A DNA stretch of 64,000 nucleotides from M3007 sp964484205 (GCA_964484205.1 CAZAEZ010000010.1:62001-126000); one strand, 5' to 3'. Shown: positions 15,640-26,200, numbered from the stretch's first letter. Notes: a model not told the origin generated them from the letters alone. Numbers and translations: made by a program.

Positions 15640-17016
15640 ATGAAAAATACAAGGATAATTCCACTCCTGTGCTTCATTTTATTTATGGTATCCTGCTCGA
15701 AAGAGTTGGAACTCAACCCCTTCCAGTCGTTGTCTACCGGTGAGGCGCTTGCTGATTTGCCTTCCATGAAAACGGCAGTATTCGGTGCTTACGACGCTGT
15801 TCAGTCACTTGGCTATTACGGCCGGGAATACCTCGTTATGCCGGAAACGGAAGCCAACCTGGTGTATCTGTCCATTGCCAACTCCAACCGCTTCATTGCC
15901 AGTTACACCTATCAGTGGATTCCGGCCGATGGAGACATAACGGACTTCTGGAATCTCGCCTATGCAGCCATTTTGCGTGCCAATAATGTGATCAACAATA
16001 TTGACGCACTCGAAGGCGATGCTGCCGAGAAAAACCAGATCAAAGGTGAAGCCCTGGCCATCCGGGCTTTGGCCCACTTCGACCTGGTGCGCTTTTTTGC
16101 CAAACAATACACCAACGGCAATCCAAGCACCGACCTGGGTGTACCGATCGTGCTCGAAGCCAGCATCAGTGAACCACCCCGCAATACGGTTGAACAAGTG
16201 TACGCCCAGGTTATTGCCGACCTGACGGCTGCCAAAGGCCTGCTGCGCGACGAAGGCATTTACCGGTTTTCGCCAAATGCTGCCGAGGCACTGCTCGCCC
16301 GCGTATACCTGTATAAAGGCGACTGGGCAAATGCCGCTACTGCCGCCACCAACGTAATCGGCGCCGGATACGAACTGGCCGACGACGTGGTAGCCATGTT
16401 CGCTGCACCGGGCTCTTCGGAAGAGATATTTACGTTGCGGAATGAAATGTCGGAAAACCGGGGCTCGGACAATCTGGGCAATATTTACATTCCGGCAGGT
16501 TACGGCGACATTCGTGTAACCACCGATCTGATGGATTTGTATGAGCCCGGCGACAGCCGCGCAAACCTGATTTTCCAACACACCAACGGCGAATTCTACC
16601 AGTCCAAGTTTATCGAACAGGACGGTGTAGTTGGTTTGCACAGCCCGAAACTGCTTCGCGTAGCGGAGATGTACCTGATCCGTGCCGAAGCCCGTTTCCG
16701 CCAGAACGCCCTCGATCCCGGCGTTTTGCTCGACCTGAATGCGATCCGTACCAAACGCGGCGCAACGCCGATGCTGGTGCTGGCTAATGGTATCAACGAC
16801 ATCCTCGCCGAGCGCCACCGCGAACTGGCTTTTGAAGGCCACACGGCATTCGACTACTGGCGGACCGGCACCAAAATGGTGCGCCAGCAATGCAGTACCG
16901 GCCTGGAGGTCAGCGGCGTTTGTGAAATTGAAGCCAACGATTTTCGTACCGTTCACCCGATTCCGCAGCGCGAAATGGATGTAAACCAGTCGATGATTCA
17001 AAATGACGGGTATTGA
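15640..17016 (+). CDS. SusD/RagB-family surface lipoprotein
   Basis: A 458-residue lipoprotein: signal peptide with lipobox ILFMVSC, then the SusD fold made mostly of TPR-like helices. Recognisable stretches are ALADLPSMKTAVFGAYDAVQSLGYYGREY, YAAILRANNVINNI, IKGEALAIRALAHFDLVRFFAKQY, and the C-terminal RHRELAFEGHTAFDYWRTG with IPQREMDVN. SusD acts as the lid over the SusC barrel and captures the ligand at the cell surface. The protein is slightly shorter than typical SusD (500-550), as in RagB-like members. It is co-transcribed with the SusC gene, and a strong terminator follows at 17049. Confidence 0.95.
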   Translation: MKNTRIIPLLCFILFMVSCSKELELNPFQSLSTGEALADLPSMKTAVFGAYDAVQSLGYYGREYLVMPETEANLVYLSIANSNRFIASYTYQWIPADGDITDFWNLAYAAILRANNVINNIDALEGDAAEKNQIKGEALAIRALAHFDLVRFFAKQYTNGNPSTDLGVPIVLEASISEPPRNTVEQVYAQVIADLTAAKGLLRDEGIYRFSPNAAEALLARVYLYKGDWANAATAATNVIGAGYELADDVVAMFAAPGSSEEIFTLRNEMSENRGSDNLGNIYIPAGYGDIRVTTDLMDLYEPGDSRANLIFQHTNGEFYQSKFIEQDGVVGLHSPKLLRVAEMYLIRAEARFRQNALDPGVLLDLNAIRTKRGATPMLVLANGINDILAERHRELAFEGHTAFDYWRTGTKMVRQQCSTGLEVSGVCEIEANDFRTVHPIPQREMDVNQSMIQNDGY

Positions 17017-17048
17017 TTTTTTAAGGATCAAATCTGCAAATTAATGCC

Positions 17049-17087
17049 AAGCGCCGGCCCGAATGTTCGGGTCGGCGCTTGTTTTTA
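17049..17087 (+). terminator. Rho-independent terminator after susC-susD
   Basis: A GC-rich hairpin (arms AAGCGCCGGCCCGA and TCGGGTCGGCGCTT, near-perfect, with loop ATGT) is followed by GTTTTTA. It lies 32 bp after the susD stop. The gene on the other side is on the minus strand and convergent. Confidence 0.8.
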
Positions 17088-17110
17088 GATGCCGGCCAAA
17101 CTACTTCCAA

Positions 17111-18784
17111 TCAATCTTCCTGGTACGTAATCCAGCGCTCCACCTTGCCGGCCTTGTCCAGGATAAATATGATGCTGTTGTACACCCAAATCTGCCCGAG
17201 TGGCGTTTCGATCGTGCGTTTGGGCGTGCCGTAGGCTTTTTTGTCGGAAACCGCTGCGGTATCGTCGCCCACTTTGATACCCCGGGCTGATTCGCCGTTG
17301 TATTTTAAGCCGGTCAGGTGAAATGTGGTAAAGGAATTTCCTTTATGATGGATAAATACTTTGGAATTGGGGCCTTGCTTTGCTTTTTGGTGGAATTTGA
17401 TTTTTGTGCTGATATCCATATCCTTTTCCGGATCATAGGGAAGTTCGCTCGCGATATCATCTATTTTCTGTCCGTCGATCTTTTCAATTTTTGCCCGTAA
17501 ACCGCCGCCGCCGGTTGAACCGGTTTCTTCGCCTAAGGGCTCGTCGTTCATGATTTTCAGGTTGATGGCAGCCAGGTTACTGCCCTTGCCGGCAGCTGCT
17601 TTCAATAATTTTTTCGCCGCCTCGGCATGGCCGGCTTTGGCCTCCAGGATTCCGATCAGAACATCAACATCGATCGCCGTTTTGGCGTATTTCTTACTGT
17701 TTTCGATCGCCATACGTGCTTCTTTTTCGGCATACCAACGGGCGCGCTCGGTATCGTCCAGCAAAGCATAGGCACAGGCCTTGTTGAGGTACGCCGGGGC
17801 ATAGTCGGGGTCGAGGCTGATGGCCGCGTCGAAGTGCAGGATCGCCTGCCGGAGCAAGTTGTTGCGGACCGACCCCGCGCCGGAATTGCCTTTGGTGGCG
17901 CTCGACGTAAGATCGAGTTCCACCGGGTAGCGGTATTTCAGTTCGCTTTCCTTGAAATATTGCATGGCGTCGAGGATGGCGGTAACTCCCAAATTGTTAT
18001 AAATTTCCCGGCTTTGGTATTGCATCAGCACGTAACGGTAATACTCGTAAGCACTCGAATAGTTGCCGATGGCCGTGAGCAGGTTGGCCATGTCAAATAC
18101 CTGCACCAGGCTTTCCATGTTTTTCGCCGTGCGGGCGCTCAGCGCTTGCCGGTCTGCCAGGGATGGATAACCTGTCAGAGGATCATCTTTGACCATATTG
18201 TAGGCCTCATAAAGTTTCTTGATCAGGTCGCCGCCTTTGTCAAACAAACCATAGCCCGCGGAATAGGCCAGAAAGCCGCCCAGATAGTCGGCTTCGGTTT
18301 CGTGCGCGATATCGTCGATCAGCATGGTGTCTTTTTCAAGATCGAGGGTTTTTCCGATTTCCAGGCCTTTGAACTCCCGGACAAAACCCGAGCGCCAGGC
18401 GTGTTTTTCGTAATAATGGGTAAGCTCATGGCCCAGCAAAAAGGCAATGGCGGCATCGGCGTCGGCGCCGAAACTTGCACACACATCATAGGCCTTTTTT
18501 TCCAAAACAATTTCGAGCGCACCGTAGTCCATGCTGGCAACCTGCGCCACGTCGTCGGTCATTTTAAAGTCGGGCACCGGAAAACGAAAGTCGCCACGGG
18601 CAGCCACCAGGCGATTGTACACAGCCAGCGCCTTTTCGTATTCCGGGGTACCGGTAATCGGGGCGCCCACAATGGCGGCATTACTTTTCCTGGCCATTGG
18701 CAGCGTTCCAAAACTGCGTTGCTGGGCAGCCAGGTTGCCAGCGAGGAGGATGAAAAACAGAAGATAAATCAACTTCGATTTCAT
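17111..18784 (-). CDS. Exported M48-family metallopeptidase with TPR repeats
   Basis: A 557-residue protein with signal peptide MKSKLIYLLFFILLAGNLAAQ. The zinc motif is LLGHELTHYYEKH (HExxH) at about residue 125-130, with a downstream Glu in DIAHETEADYLGGFLAYSAGYGLF as the third ligand, the arrangement of M48 (BepA/HtpX-like) peptidases. Residues about 200-420 contain TPR-like helices (ILHFDAAISLDPDYAPAYLNKACAYALL). The C-terminal 130 residues are a small beta-rich domain unlike BepA. BepA-type proteins degrade or help assemble outer-membrane proteins; the TPR part would select clients. ATG 18784 starts the signal peptide. It is divergent from the gene at 18997 and convergent with susD. Confidence 0.82.
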   Translation of the reverse strand: MKSKLIYLLFFILLAGNLAAQQRSFGTLPMARKSNAAIVGAPITGTPEYEKALAVYNRLVAARGDFRFPVPDFKMTDDVAQVASMDYGALEIVLEKKAYDVCASFGADADAAIAFLLGHELTHYYEKHAWRSGFVREFKGLEIGKTLDLEKDTMLIDDIAHETEADYLGGFLAYSAGYGLFDKGGDLIKKLYEAYNMVKDDPLTGYPSLADRQALSARTAKNMESLVQVFDMANLLTAIGNYSSAYEYYRYVLMQYQSREIYNNLGVTAILDAMQYFKESELKYRYPVELDLTSSATKGNSGAGSVRNNLLRQAILHFDAAISLDPDYAPAYLNKACAYALLDDTERARWYAEKEARMAIENSKKYAKTAIDVDVLIGILEAKAGHAEAAKKLLKAAAGKGSNLAAINLKIMNDEPLGEETGSTGGGGLRAKIEKIDGQKIDDIASELPYDPEKDMDISTKIKFHQKAKQGPNSKVFIHHKGNSFTTFHLTGLKYNGESARGIKVGDDTAAVSDKKAYGTPKRTIETPLGQIWVYNSIIFILDKAGKVERWITYQED

Positions 18785-18996
18785 AAAGTATTTTGGTTTA
18801 AGTGAACGAACACATTTAACTGGTAAAAACACATTTAGGCACATTGGACACATGGAGTTTTGATTTTCAAAGGACTGTGCCTATGCGTTTTATTTGTTAA
18901 AACAATCGCGAAAATATACTCAATTTCTCCACGTAAATACAGGAAAAACAATATACTTACCACCTGTAACCATTTATTTAAAAAAAATCATTTGAA

Positions 18997-20562
18997 ATGA
19001 CTCGTCTGAAACTAGTACTACCGTTTCTACTGGCAGGGACTTTGCTTAGCGCCCAGGATCTCCACATTTATTACGATGCTTTTACCGATTCGGTGTTCTA
19101 CATGCAGGGCGGCCGGGTGGTTGAGCAGCCCAGGGCGCGCAAAGGCAGTAATGTGATGTTACATGTTCAAAACTACAACAATTACCTGTACAACATCGCT
19201 GTCGAAACAAAAGAGAAGGAGGTAAAAGTAGGACAGGCCAACCCCTTCAACCTGGGTGGGCTGCTGCCTGGCGGGGCGCCAACCGACCTGTTTTTTGGCG
19301 CCGGCGACGAGCCCGGCAAATTTACCCCGCCGACGATCGGTATCCCCCAAACGTCGGGCGCCGGCACCTCTGCGGAGGAGTTGAAGCGGAAGGCACTTCG
19401 GGAAGAAATGGCAGTGCTGCAAGAAAAATTCAATGAAGCCTTCCTGGAGCAAAAGCAGCTGTACACGAAAATCGAAAAGATCCAAAACAACCTCCAATTG
19501 GAAGTTGAAGGCCAACAGGTGCAGGCTTTCGTGGCCTCCGAGCTGGAAAATTTGCGTTACAACCCGAATCTGGAACCGCGCCAGATCAAAAAACTATCAC
19601 AGGAATACATGGTCCGCATTTTTGGCGAAGAAGATCCCAATGCTCTCGACCTAAGCAAGGTGCTTGAAAAAACAGATGCGGCCGGTCAGATAAAAAAACT
19701 GCAACGCGATTATGATACCAATGTGGAAGCCTACAGCGAAGCGGTTGGGATTATGGAAGTAACCAGCGCTTCGGTAAGCGATCCGAAATTTGAAGATCCC
19801 GGGCTGAAACTCGAAAACTTTGGCGAGTTTAAATCTACAGCCAACCAATACACTGCGGTGGCGGTGGCCAACCTGGAAACGTTCCGGGAAAATCTCCAGG
19901 AGATGAATACAAAACTTACCAACGTCAAAAGCCTCGACGTGCAAACCCTGGCCGGCCTGCGCACGACCTACCTCACCGTGATGGAAAACGATTTTTCAAA
20001 AACCTACCGGCAAACCGTCGGGTCTGAAAATCTGGAGTTGCGTTTGAAATTTACGCCGATCGATTCGATTAGAATCAAAGGCGTATCCACAAAACAACTG
20101 GCCCCGATCACGCTGAGTGTGTATGGGGGGTTGCGTATCAATGCGAGCCTGGGGGTGGGTTTCGGCCAGTTTTTTGACCGTCCGCTCGATTTTTATGTGC
20201 GCGACAGCGCCATCGGGAGCACCGAAAAAGATGCCTTCAACCCCTACCTGACCTCCTTCGTGCATTTTTACCGCCAAAGCCGCGGCGATGTTTCCCTGGG
20301 CGGTTCCTTTGGCGTCGGCATCCCGTTGGGCGGCGAAAACGGCTTGGACAATGTGGCGTTCTTTTTGGGCCCCAGCCTGGTACTTGGCCGCGGCCAGCGT
20401 ATTGTGCTGAGCGCCGGCCTGCTGGGCGGAAAGGTGCGCAAACTGAGCGGTGGCTATGAAGTAGGCGATACCTTTGCGCGCGACTCGAGCGAACTCAACA
20501 CGGAATCGCGCTACGAACTGGGCTATTTTGTGGGACTGTCGTTTAATTTGGTTGGAGAGTAG
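18997..20562 (+). CDS. Exported coiled-coil protein, unknown function
   Basis: A 521-residue protein with a clear signal peptide (MTRLKLVLPFLLAGTLLSAQ). I recognise no family. Residues about 30-75 are beta-rich (HIYYDAFTDSVFYMQGGRVVEQP), 120-170 form a long coiled coil (EELKRKALREEMAVLQEKFNEAFLEQKQLYTKIEKIQNN), and 355-521 look like an outer-membrane beta-barrel or beta-sandwich (LSVYGGLRINASLGVGFGQFF, VSLGGSFGVGIPLGG, LGYFVGLSFNLVGE). The ending in alternating hydrophobic strands suggests outer-membrane location, possibly with the coiled coil in the periplasm. The gene is divergent from the M48 peptidase gene and shares a 212-bp AT-rich spacer with it. Confidence 0.7.
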   Translation: MTRLKLVLPFLLAGTLLSAQDLHIYYDAFTDSVFYMQGGRVVEQPRARKGSNVMLHVQNYNNYLYNIAVETKEKEVKVGQANPFNLGGLLPGGAPTDLFFGAGDEPGKFTPPTIGIPQTSGAGTSAEELKRKALREEMAVLQEKFNEAFLEQKQLYTKIEKIQNNLQLEVEGQQVQAFVASELENLRYNPNLEPRQIKKLSQEYMVRIFGEEDPNALDLSKVLEKTDAAGQIKKLQRDYDTNVEAYSEAVGIMEVTSASVSDPKFEDPGLKLENFGEFKSTANQYTAVAVANLETFRENLQEMNTKLTNVKSLDVQTLAGLRTTYLTVMENDFSKTYRQTVGSENLELRLKFTPIDSIRIKGVSTKQLAPITLSVYGGLRINASLGVGFGQFFDRPLDFYVRDSAIGSTEKDAFNPYLTSFVHFYRQSRGDVSLGGSFGVGIPLGGENGLDNVAFFLGPSLVLGRGQRIVLSAGLLGGKVRKLSGGYEVGDTFARDSSELNTESRYELGYFVGLSFNLVGE

Positions 20563-20754
20563 TAAGTGGGCATTTTTGGCCTGATGCGATTATTCTGGAA
20601 CTTAAAACAGTTAAAACAACTTTACTTGTGCACCAAGCCCTGCTTATCAGTCATTTGAAGTTGACAAATAAGCGGCTCGGATTTTTACCCAATTTCAATG
20701 TGCCGGTAATGAAAGATGAGATCAGGCGCTTTGTAAATAATTTTTAATTCTCCG

Positions 20755-20810
20755 CGTTTTTGCGTCTTCGCGGTAAAAAACTGAACCGCGAAGGTGCAAA
20801 GACGCCAAGC
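20755..20810. repeat. Imperfect inverted repeat upstream of uvrB
   Basis: GCGTCTTCGCGGT and ACCGCGAAGGTGCAAAGACGC form an imperfect hairpin directly upstream of uvrB. The wording resembles other short dispersed repeats of this genome (CTTTGCG/CTTCGCGG strings). It lies too close to the uvrB start to be a terminator of the upstream gene only; it probably belongs to the uvrB leader. Confidence 0.6.
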
Positions 20811-20821
20811 GATTGCAAAAC

Positions 20822-22852
20822 ATGGAATTCAAACTTCAATCCCCCTACAAACCCACCGGCGACCAACCCCAGGCCATCGAACAGCTCGTCGACGGCATTA
20901 ACAAAGGCGAGCGCGCCCAGGTCTTGCTCGGCGTGACCGGTTCGGGCAAAACGTTCACTATGGCCAATGTGATCGCCCGGGTGAACAAACCGACGCTGGT
21001 ACTCACGCACAACAAAACCCTGACCGCCCAGCTGTACGGCGAACTCCAGTCGTTCTTTCCCGACAATGCCGTGGAGTATTTTGTGTCGTACTACGACTAC
21101 TACCAACCGGAGGCCTATATTTCGGTGACGGATACCTACATTGAAAAGGATTTGCAGATCAATGAACTGGTGGACAAACTGCGCCTGAAGGCCACGAGCA
21201 CGCTGCTCTCCGGCCGGCGGGATATCATCATTGTGGCTTCCGTTTCCTGCATTTACGGCATGGGAAACCCCGAGGATTACAAGACCGGGATCATCCGCAT
21301 TCACCCGGGCATGAAATTGTCAAAAACAAATTTCCTGTACGCCCTGACCGACAGCCTGTACTCCCGCACGGAAACCGATTTTAGCCGCGCCACTTTCCGC
21401 GTGCGTGGCGACACGGTGGACATCAACCTGCCCTATGCCGACTGGGGCTACCGGGTCATTTTCTGGGGCGACGAGGTCGAAAGCATCGAAAGTATCGAAA
21501 TTGAGAGTGGCAAGCGCATCCAAACAATGGACAACGCCGCGATTTTTCCGGCCAACCTGTACATCGCGCCCAAGGACCGTTTGAATGAAATACTGAACGA
21601 GATCCAGGACGAGATGACCGCCCAGGAGAAATATTTCATCAAAGAAGGGCGCCCGCAGGAAGCGCGCCGAATAAAAGAGCGCACAACCTTTGATATTGAA
21701 ATGATCCGCGAGTTGGGCTACTGCAGCGGCATCGAAAACTATTCGCGCTTCTTTGACCGGCGCGAACCCGGCGCCCGGCCGTTCTGCCTGCTCGATTATT
21801 TCCCCGACGACTACCTGATGATCGTCGACGAGAGCCACGTGACCATTCCGCAGGTGCGCGGCATGTGGGGTGGCGACCGCGCCCGCAAACAATCGCTGGT
21901 AAGTTTCGGCTTTCGCCTGCCGTCGGCCATCGACAACCGCCCGCAGAGCTTCGCCGAATTTGAAAGCCTGATCAACCAGGTTGTTTTTGTGAGCGCCACT
22001 CCGGCCGATTATGAACTGGAGCAAACGGAAGGCCTCGTGGTGGAGCAACTCGTACGCCCCACCGGCCTGCTCGATCCGCCCATCGACGTGCGCCCATCGC
22101 TGAACCAGATCGACGATTTGATGGAGGAAATCCAGCGCCGCGTGGCCCTCAACGAGCGCACCCTGGTGACCACCCTCACCAAGCGCATGGCCGAGGAACT
22201 CACGGCTTACCTGCTCCGGCTCGACATTAAGACCCGCTACATCCACTCCGAAGTGGAAACACTGGAACGCGTGGAGATCATCCGTGACCTGCGCCTGGGC
22301 GAGTACGACGTGCTGGTGGGTGTCAACCTCCTGCGGGAGGGTCTCGATATGCCCGAGGTGTCGCTGGTGGCCATTCTCGACGCCGACAAGGAGGGCTTTT
22401 TGCGCAACATGCGCTCACTCACGCAAACGGCCGGCCGCGCCGCTCGGAACGCCAATGGCCTGGTCATTTTTTACGCCGACAAGATCACCGACGCCATGCG
22501 CAACACCATCGACGAGACCAACCGCCGCCGCATGGTGCAGATGGCCTACAACGAGGAGCACGGCATCACGCCAACCACGGTGACCCGTACCCGCGAGGAA
22601 ATTCTGGCGCAGCGCAGTATCCTCGACATTCGCGGGGTGGAACAAACCCAGTACTACGTGGAATCCGAGGAGAAAAATCTGGCCGCCGAGCCCATCGTGG
22701 CCTACGCCAACCGCAGCCAGTTGGAAAAAATGGTGCTCGAAACCGAATCACGTATGAAAAAGGCGGCCAAGGACCTGGACTTCATCACTGCCGCGCAACT
22801 TCGGGATGAGATGCTGGCGTTGAAGAAGCAGTTGGTGGAGCGGTTTGGGTGA
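20822..22852 (+). CDS. uvrB: Excinuclease ABC subunit B
   Basis: A 676-residue UvrB of normal length. In order: Walker A GVTGSGKT near residue 40, the beta-hairpin YYDYYQPEAY that clamps DNA, damage-recognition and helicase motifs (IVDESH; FVSATPADYE; LVTTLTKRMAEELT; HSEVETLERVEIIRDLRLGEYDVLVGVNLLREGLDMPE; QTAGRAARNANG), and the C-terminal UVR domain that binds UvrC (LEKMVLETESRMKKAAKDLDFITAAQLRDEM). UvrB receives damaged DNA from UvrA and positions UvrC for the two incisions. ATG 20822 is used; a TTG nine bases upstream is not needed. uvrA and uvrC are not in the window. Confidence 0.98.
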   Translation: MEFKLQSPYKPTGDQPQAIEQLVDGINKGERAQVLLGVTGSGKTFTMANVIARVNKPTLVLTHNKTLTAQLYGELQSFFPDNAVEYFVSYYDYYQPEAYISVTDTYIEKDLQINELVDKLRLKATSTLLSGRRDIIIVASVSCIYGMGNPEDYKTGIIRIHPGMKLSKTNFLYALTDSLYSRTETDFSRATFRVRGDTVDINLPYADWGYRVIFWGDEVESIESIEIESGKRIQTMDNAAIFPANLYIAPKDRLNEILNEIQDEMTAQEKYFIKEGRPQEARRIKERTTFDIEMIRELGYCSGIENYSRFFDRREPGARPFCLLDYFPDDYLMIVDESHVTIPQVRGMWGGDRARKQSLVSFGFRLPSAIDNRPQSFAEFESLINQVVFVSATPADYELEQTEGLVVEQLVRPTGLLDPPIDVRPSLNQIDDLMEEIQRRVALNERTLVTTLTKRMAEELTAYLLRLDIKTRYIHSEVETLERVEIIRDLRLGEYDVLVGVNLLREGLDMPEVSLVAILDADKEGFLRNMRSLTQTAGRAARNANGLVIFYADKITDAMRNTIDETNRRRMVQMAYNEEHGITPTTVTRTREEILAQRSILDIRGVEQTQYYVESEEKNLAAEPIVAYANRSQLEKMVLETESRMKKAAKDLDFITAAQLRDEMLALKKQLVERFG

Positions 22853-22864
22853 GGGGGAGGAGTT

Positions 22865-22899
22865 TACTCGTCCTACGACTTGGAGTCGTAGGACGAGTA
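22865..22899. repeat. ACTCGTCCTACG palindrome, copy 1
   Basis: Perfect 16-bp arms (TACTCGTCCTACGACT and its complement) around loop TGG, 12 bp after the uvrB stop. A second copy with the same core is at 59399-59431, also just downstream of a gene. It may act as an mRNA 3' end structure; there is no T-run. Confidence 0.85.
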
Positions 22900-22907
22900 G
22901 GGTGCAG

Positions 22908-22938
22908 TTGGAACTCTTGGCTTTAAAAAGTAATTTTG
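22908..22938 (+). promoter_or_regulatory. Promoter for the DUF433 / Roco-TIR genes
   Basis: TTG at 22908-22910 and TAATTTTG at 22931-22938 are spaced by 20 bp, the normal Bacteroidota -33/-7 arrangement. The DUF433 ATG follows 20 bp later. No separate promoter is visible in the 58-bp gap before the Roco gene, so the two may share this one. Confidence 0.55.
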
Positions 22939-22958
22939 TTTGAAAATAAAGATCAGGA

Positions 22959-23171
22959 ATGGACTGGGCTTCACATATCGCATCTGACCCGGCCGTATTG
23001 TACGGCAAACCGGCCATCCGCGGCACCCGGATCGCGGTAGATTTGATTTTAGAAAAGTTGGCCGCAGGACATTCCATTGCAGATATTTTGAGTGCCTATC
23101 CACATTTGAAGGAAGACCAGATTTTGGCTTGTTTGGCCTTTGCTGCCCACATAATGCATATCCTGTATTGA
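22959..23171 (+). CDS. DUF433 antitoxin-like protein (VapB45 type)
   Basis: A 70-residue DUF433 protein. It has the family pattern HIASDPAVLYGKPAIRGTRIAVDLILEKLAAGHSIADILSAYPHLKEDQILACLAFA; the core G-KP-x-I-x-GTRI and the helix-turn-helix-like YPHL-x-x-x-QI are intact. DUF433 proteins usually act as antitoxins or regulators for a following DUF5615 (PIN-like) toxin. The usual C-terminal tail (AA-x-x-x-RE) is replaced by AHIMHILY, and no toxin follows: the next gene is the Roco-TIR protein. It may be an orphan antitoxin left after loss of its toxin, or a regulator now upstream of the Roco gene. Confidence 0.75.
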   Translation: MDWASHIASDPAVLYGKPAIRGTRIAVDLILEKLAAGHSIADILSAYPHLKEDQILACLAFAAHIMHILY

Positions 23172-23229
23172 GTCTTCTCAACCTCGCTTCAGTGGTTATT
23201 TTTACATTCATACATCTACTCATATAACC

Positions 23230-26200
23230 ATGTCCAATCTTGCTTTGCAGCGAATCGCTGAAAATAAAAGAACGAAAGCCTTATCGCTTGACCTCGGTAA
23301 TTGTGGTTTAAATAATCTACCACCCCAAATTAAGCAACTGGATTGGTTGGAGGAACTAATATTGAGTAATGAATTCTGGGATCCTGATAAGAATGAATGG
23401 GTTGTAAATGTTAATAAGGGGCCCAAAAATAGACGTATTATTCTCTCAACTTTAATACATAAATTAACAAATCTAAAGCGGTTATATATTAATGGAGATA
23501 GGCGTAGCTCTTGGCAAGTCAATTTAACGCATATAGATAAATTGAGCAATTTAGAGTATCTAGATTGTTCCCAATCAAAGATTAGTAATTTTGGAGTATT
23601 GGCAAGTTTGCCAAAATTACAATACTTGAATATTTTGAATACCAATGTACCTAATTTAGGCGCCTTGGCAAATGCTGTTCAACTTAAAAGATTAAATTGT
23701 AGCAATACATCTGTACGTGACTTGGGCGCCTTGGCAAATTTATCCAACTTAAATATTATTGAGTTTGCTGATACTCAAATAAATGATTTGACTTCGCTTT
23801 CAAATCTACCCAACCTAGAAATTATCGACTGTTCATATACTATGGTGGATGATTTATCCTGTTTAAAAAATTTATCAAATTTAAAAGAGATAAATTGCGA
23901 GAACACATTAGTAACTCGATTAAAACCCTTAACGAAGATAGCGAGCCTTCTTACATTTAAAGCAAATGGTTGTCTTATTGAAGATTGTCCACCCGACGTT
24001 TGGCAATCTGGTGATGCTCGACAATTGCGAGCGCATTTTGAAGGGCTTGCAAAAATTATTAAAACTAAAAATCCTGAAGATAACAGGCGGGATGTGAAAT
24101 TAATTTTGCTGGGAAATAGTAATACGGGAAAAACCAACTTTGTTCATTTTCTTGAAACAGGAGAATATTTAGGGAAACGAAATAGTACCCACGGGATGGA
24201 AGTTAAGCGTTGGCTACCAGATATAAAACGCTTTCCAAAATTATCAAATATATCAGTCAGTATTTGGGATTTTGGAGGACAAGAATATTATCATGGTTCA
24301 TATCGACTTTTTTTAAGCGATAATGCAGTTTATATTGTTTTTTGGAGTAAAGACACAGAAATAAACGGGAAGAGCAAAATTCGTTTATTAGATGGTGGGC
24401 CAGAAGTTTACTTAGACCATTTTGAGAAAGAATACTGGCTCGATACTGTTAGATATTATGGTTTTGAAGCTAAAAATGCTCCATTATTTGTTGTACAAAA
24501 TAAAACAGATGACCTTGATAGTGACAGGAGCCAGATAGATTACGATTTAAAGATGTATAATATTCAAGAATCATTTCATGTTAGTATAAAAAAAGGATGT
24601 TTAAAAGACGATTCCAGGCAAATTGCTCGTTTACAAGCCTTTACTACAGAGATAGAACATGCATTGGCTACTAAAGCAGAAAAGAATGAAGGGCATGCTA
24701 GACCTGATTGGCAAAGAATACGTAATATAATTCTATCATTGCGAGAAGATGTAAAAGCACAAAACCCATTTTCTGAATTTTTAAAAAATGGCATATGGAT
24801 TGACTTAAGCGATTTTTATAAGGTATGCCAAATTATTTTTGAACGCAACCTAACGCCTGATGAAACCTACGCACTTCCCCGTTGGCTCGATAGAGGAGGC
24901 GTTGCGGTGTTTTTTCCAGATATCCCAAACCTTAGTGATTGGCTTTTTTTGCGCCCAGACTTGTTAACGGAAAAAATCTATCATTTACTGGGCCAGCAGA
25001 TTATAGAACATAATGGCAAGATCACAGATGAATATCTTGATAAAATAGATGACCAAAAAATTCGAAGTATATTTCTTGAAATAACTAAGCATCTTGAATT
25101 AATTTTACCTTACACGGAACCAGAGTCAAAAACGTGTTTTATCTCTCCACAATATTTACCAGAGTCACACGGCTTTGAGGCATTGTTCAATATTGCTGCA
25201 CACACTGCCATGCAATCTACATTTTGGCTGAAAGTGCCGCTATTTTATTACAAAAAGATTTTACATGGCCTTCTATTACATTATGTATCTGATAACGATA
25301 CAGAATTAAGGCATTTTTGGAAACACGGCATTGTATTATTAAAAAATAACCTTATTGTACTAATTAAAGGATTATACCTATTTGAAAATGAAAAAAATGG
25401 AGTAATACTTATAGGTGTTGCAAAATCATCGGATTCACGTCAGAAAAAATTACAGAGAGAAATTTTTGCCAACTGTCTTAATATCCTTAATCGGAAGAAT
25501 AGTCTACATGAAGAAATGCCCAAACCCTCAGTTAAAAAAAATATCTCCAAATCTAAAGTTGCAAAACCTCAATCCTCTGAGTTAAATGAGCAGACTTTTT
25601 TAAAGACGATTATGGCTTTTCAAAATCTTGACGCAATATTGAACTCAAGTTTAGATGTGTCGATTGATGGGAAGCACTATATTCAATACACTAAACTACT
25701 TAGTAGCGCCCAAGAGGGGAATGCCAAAATATCCATCGCTAAAGGAGAAAAATTGCCAATCCGATATTTCTCTCCTTTATTACCAGACAATACAGTACAT
25801 GCCAAAAGAGTATTTCTTTCATATTCTCATCAAAACACTCATTGGCTTCTTCGCTTGCGCACTCATCTATCAGGGTTGCGACAAGCAAAAGAAATAGAGG
25901 ACTGGACAGACATGGAAATTCTACCAGGTGAACTATGGGGTACCAAAATTAAAGAAAATATAGAATTTGCCGATGTATATATACTCTTGCTATCAGCAGA
26001 TTTTATAGCCTCAGATTATATTCGTGATGTAGAATTGCCAGAAGCGTTTGAAAAATTAAAAACAAAAAATGCCAAAATAATTCCGGTGTTGGTAGAACCA
26101 CTTGACTTAGGAGGGTTACCTTATGTTTCTACCTCAATAGATGGAAATCCTATCAAGATAAGTGATATTGAAATTGTGCCTAAAGATGAGAAGGGCCACC

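Noticed and set aside
12574..17016. Polysaccharide utilisation locus
   Set aside because: Only susC and susD are present; no carbohydrate-active enzyme or regulator lies next to them.
22959..23171. Complete DUF433-DUF5615 toxin-antitoxin pair
   Set aside because: No DUF5615 or PIN-like gene follows; the next ORF is the Roco-TIR gene.
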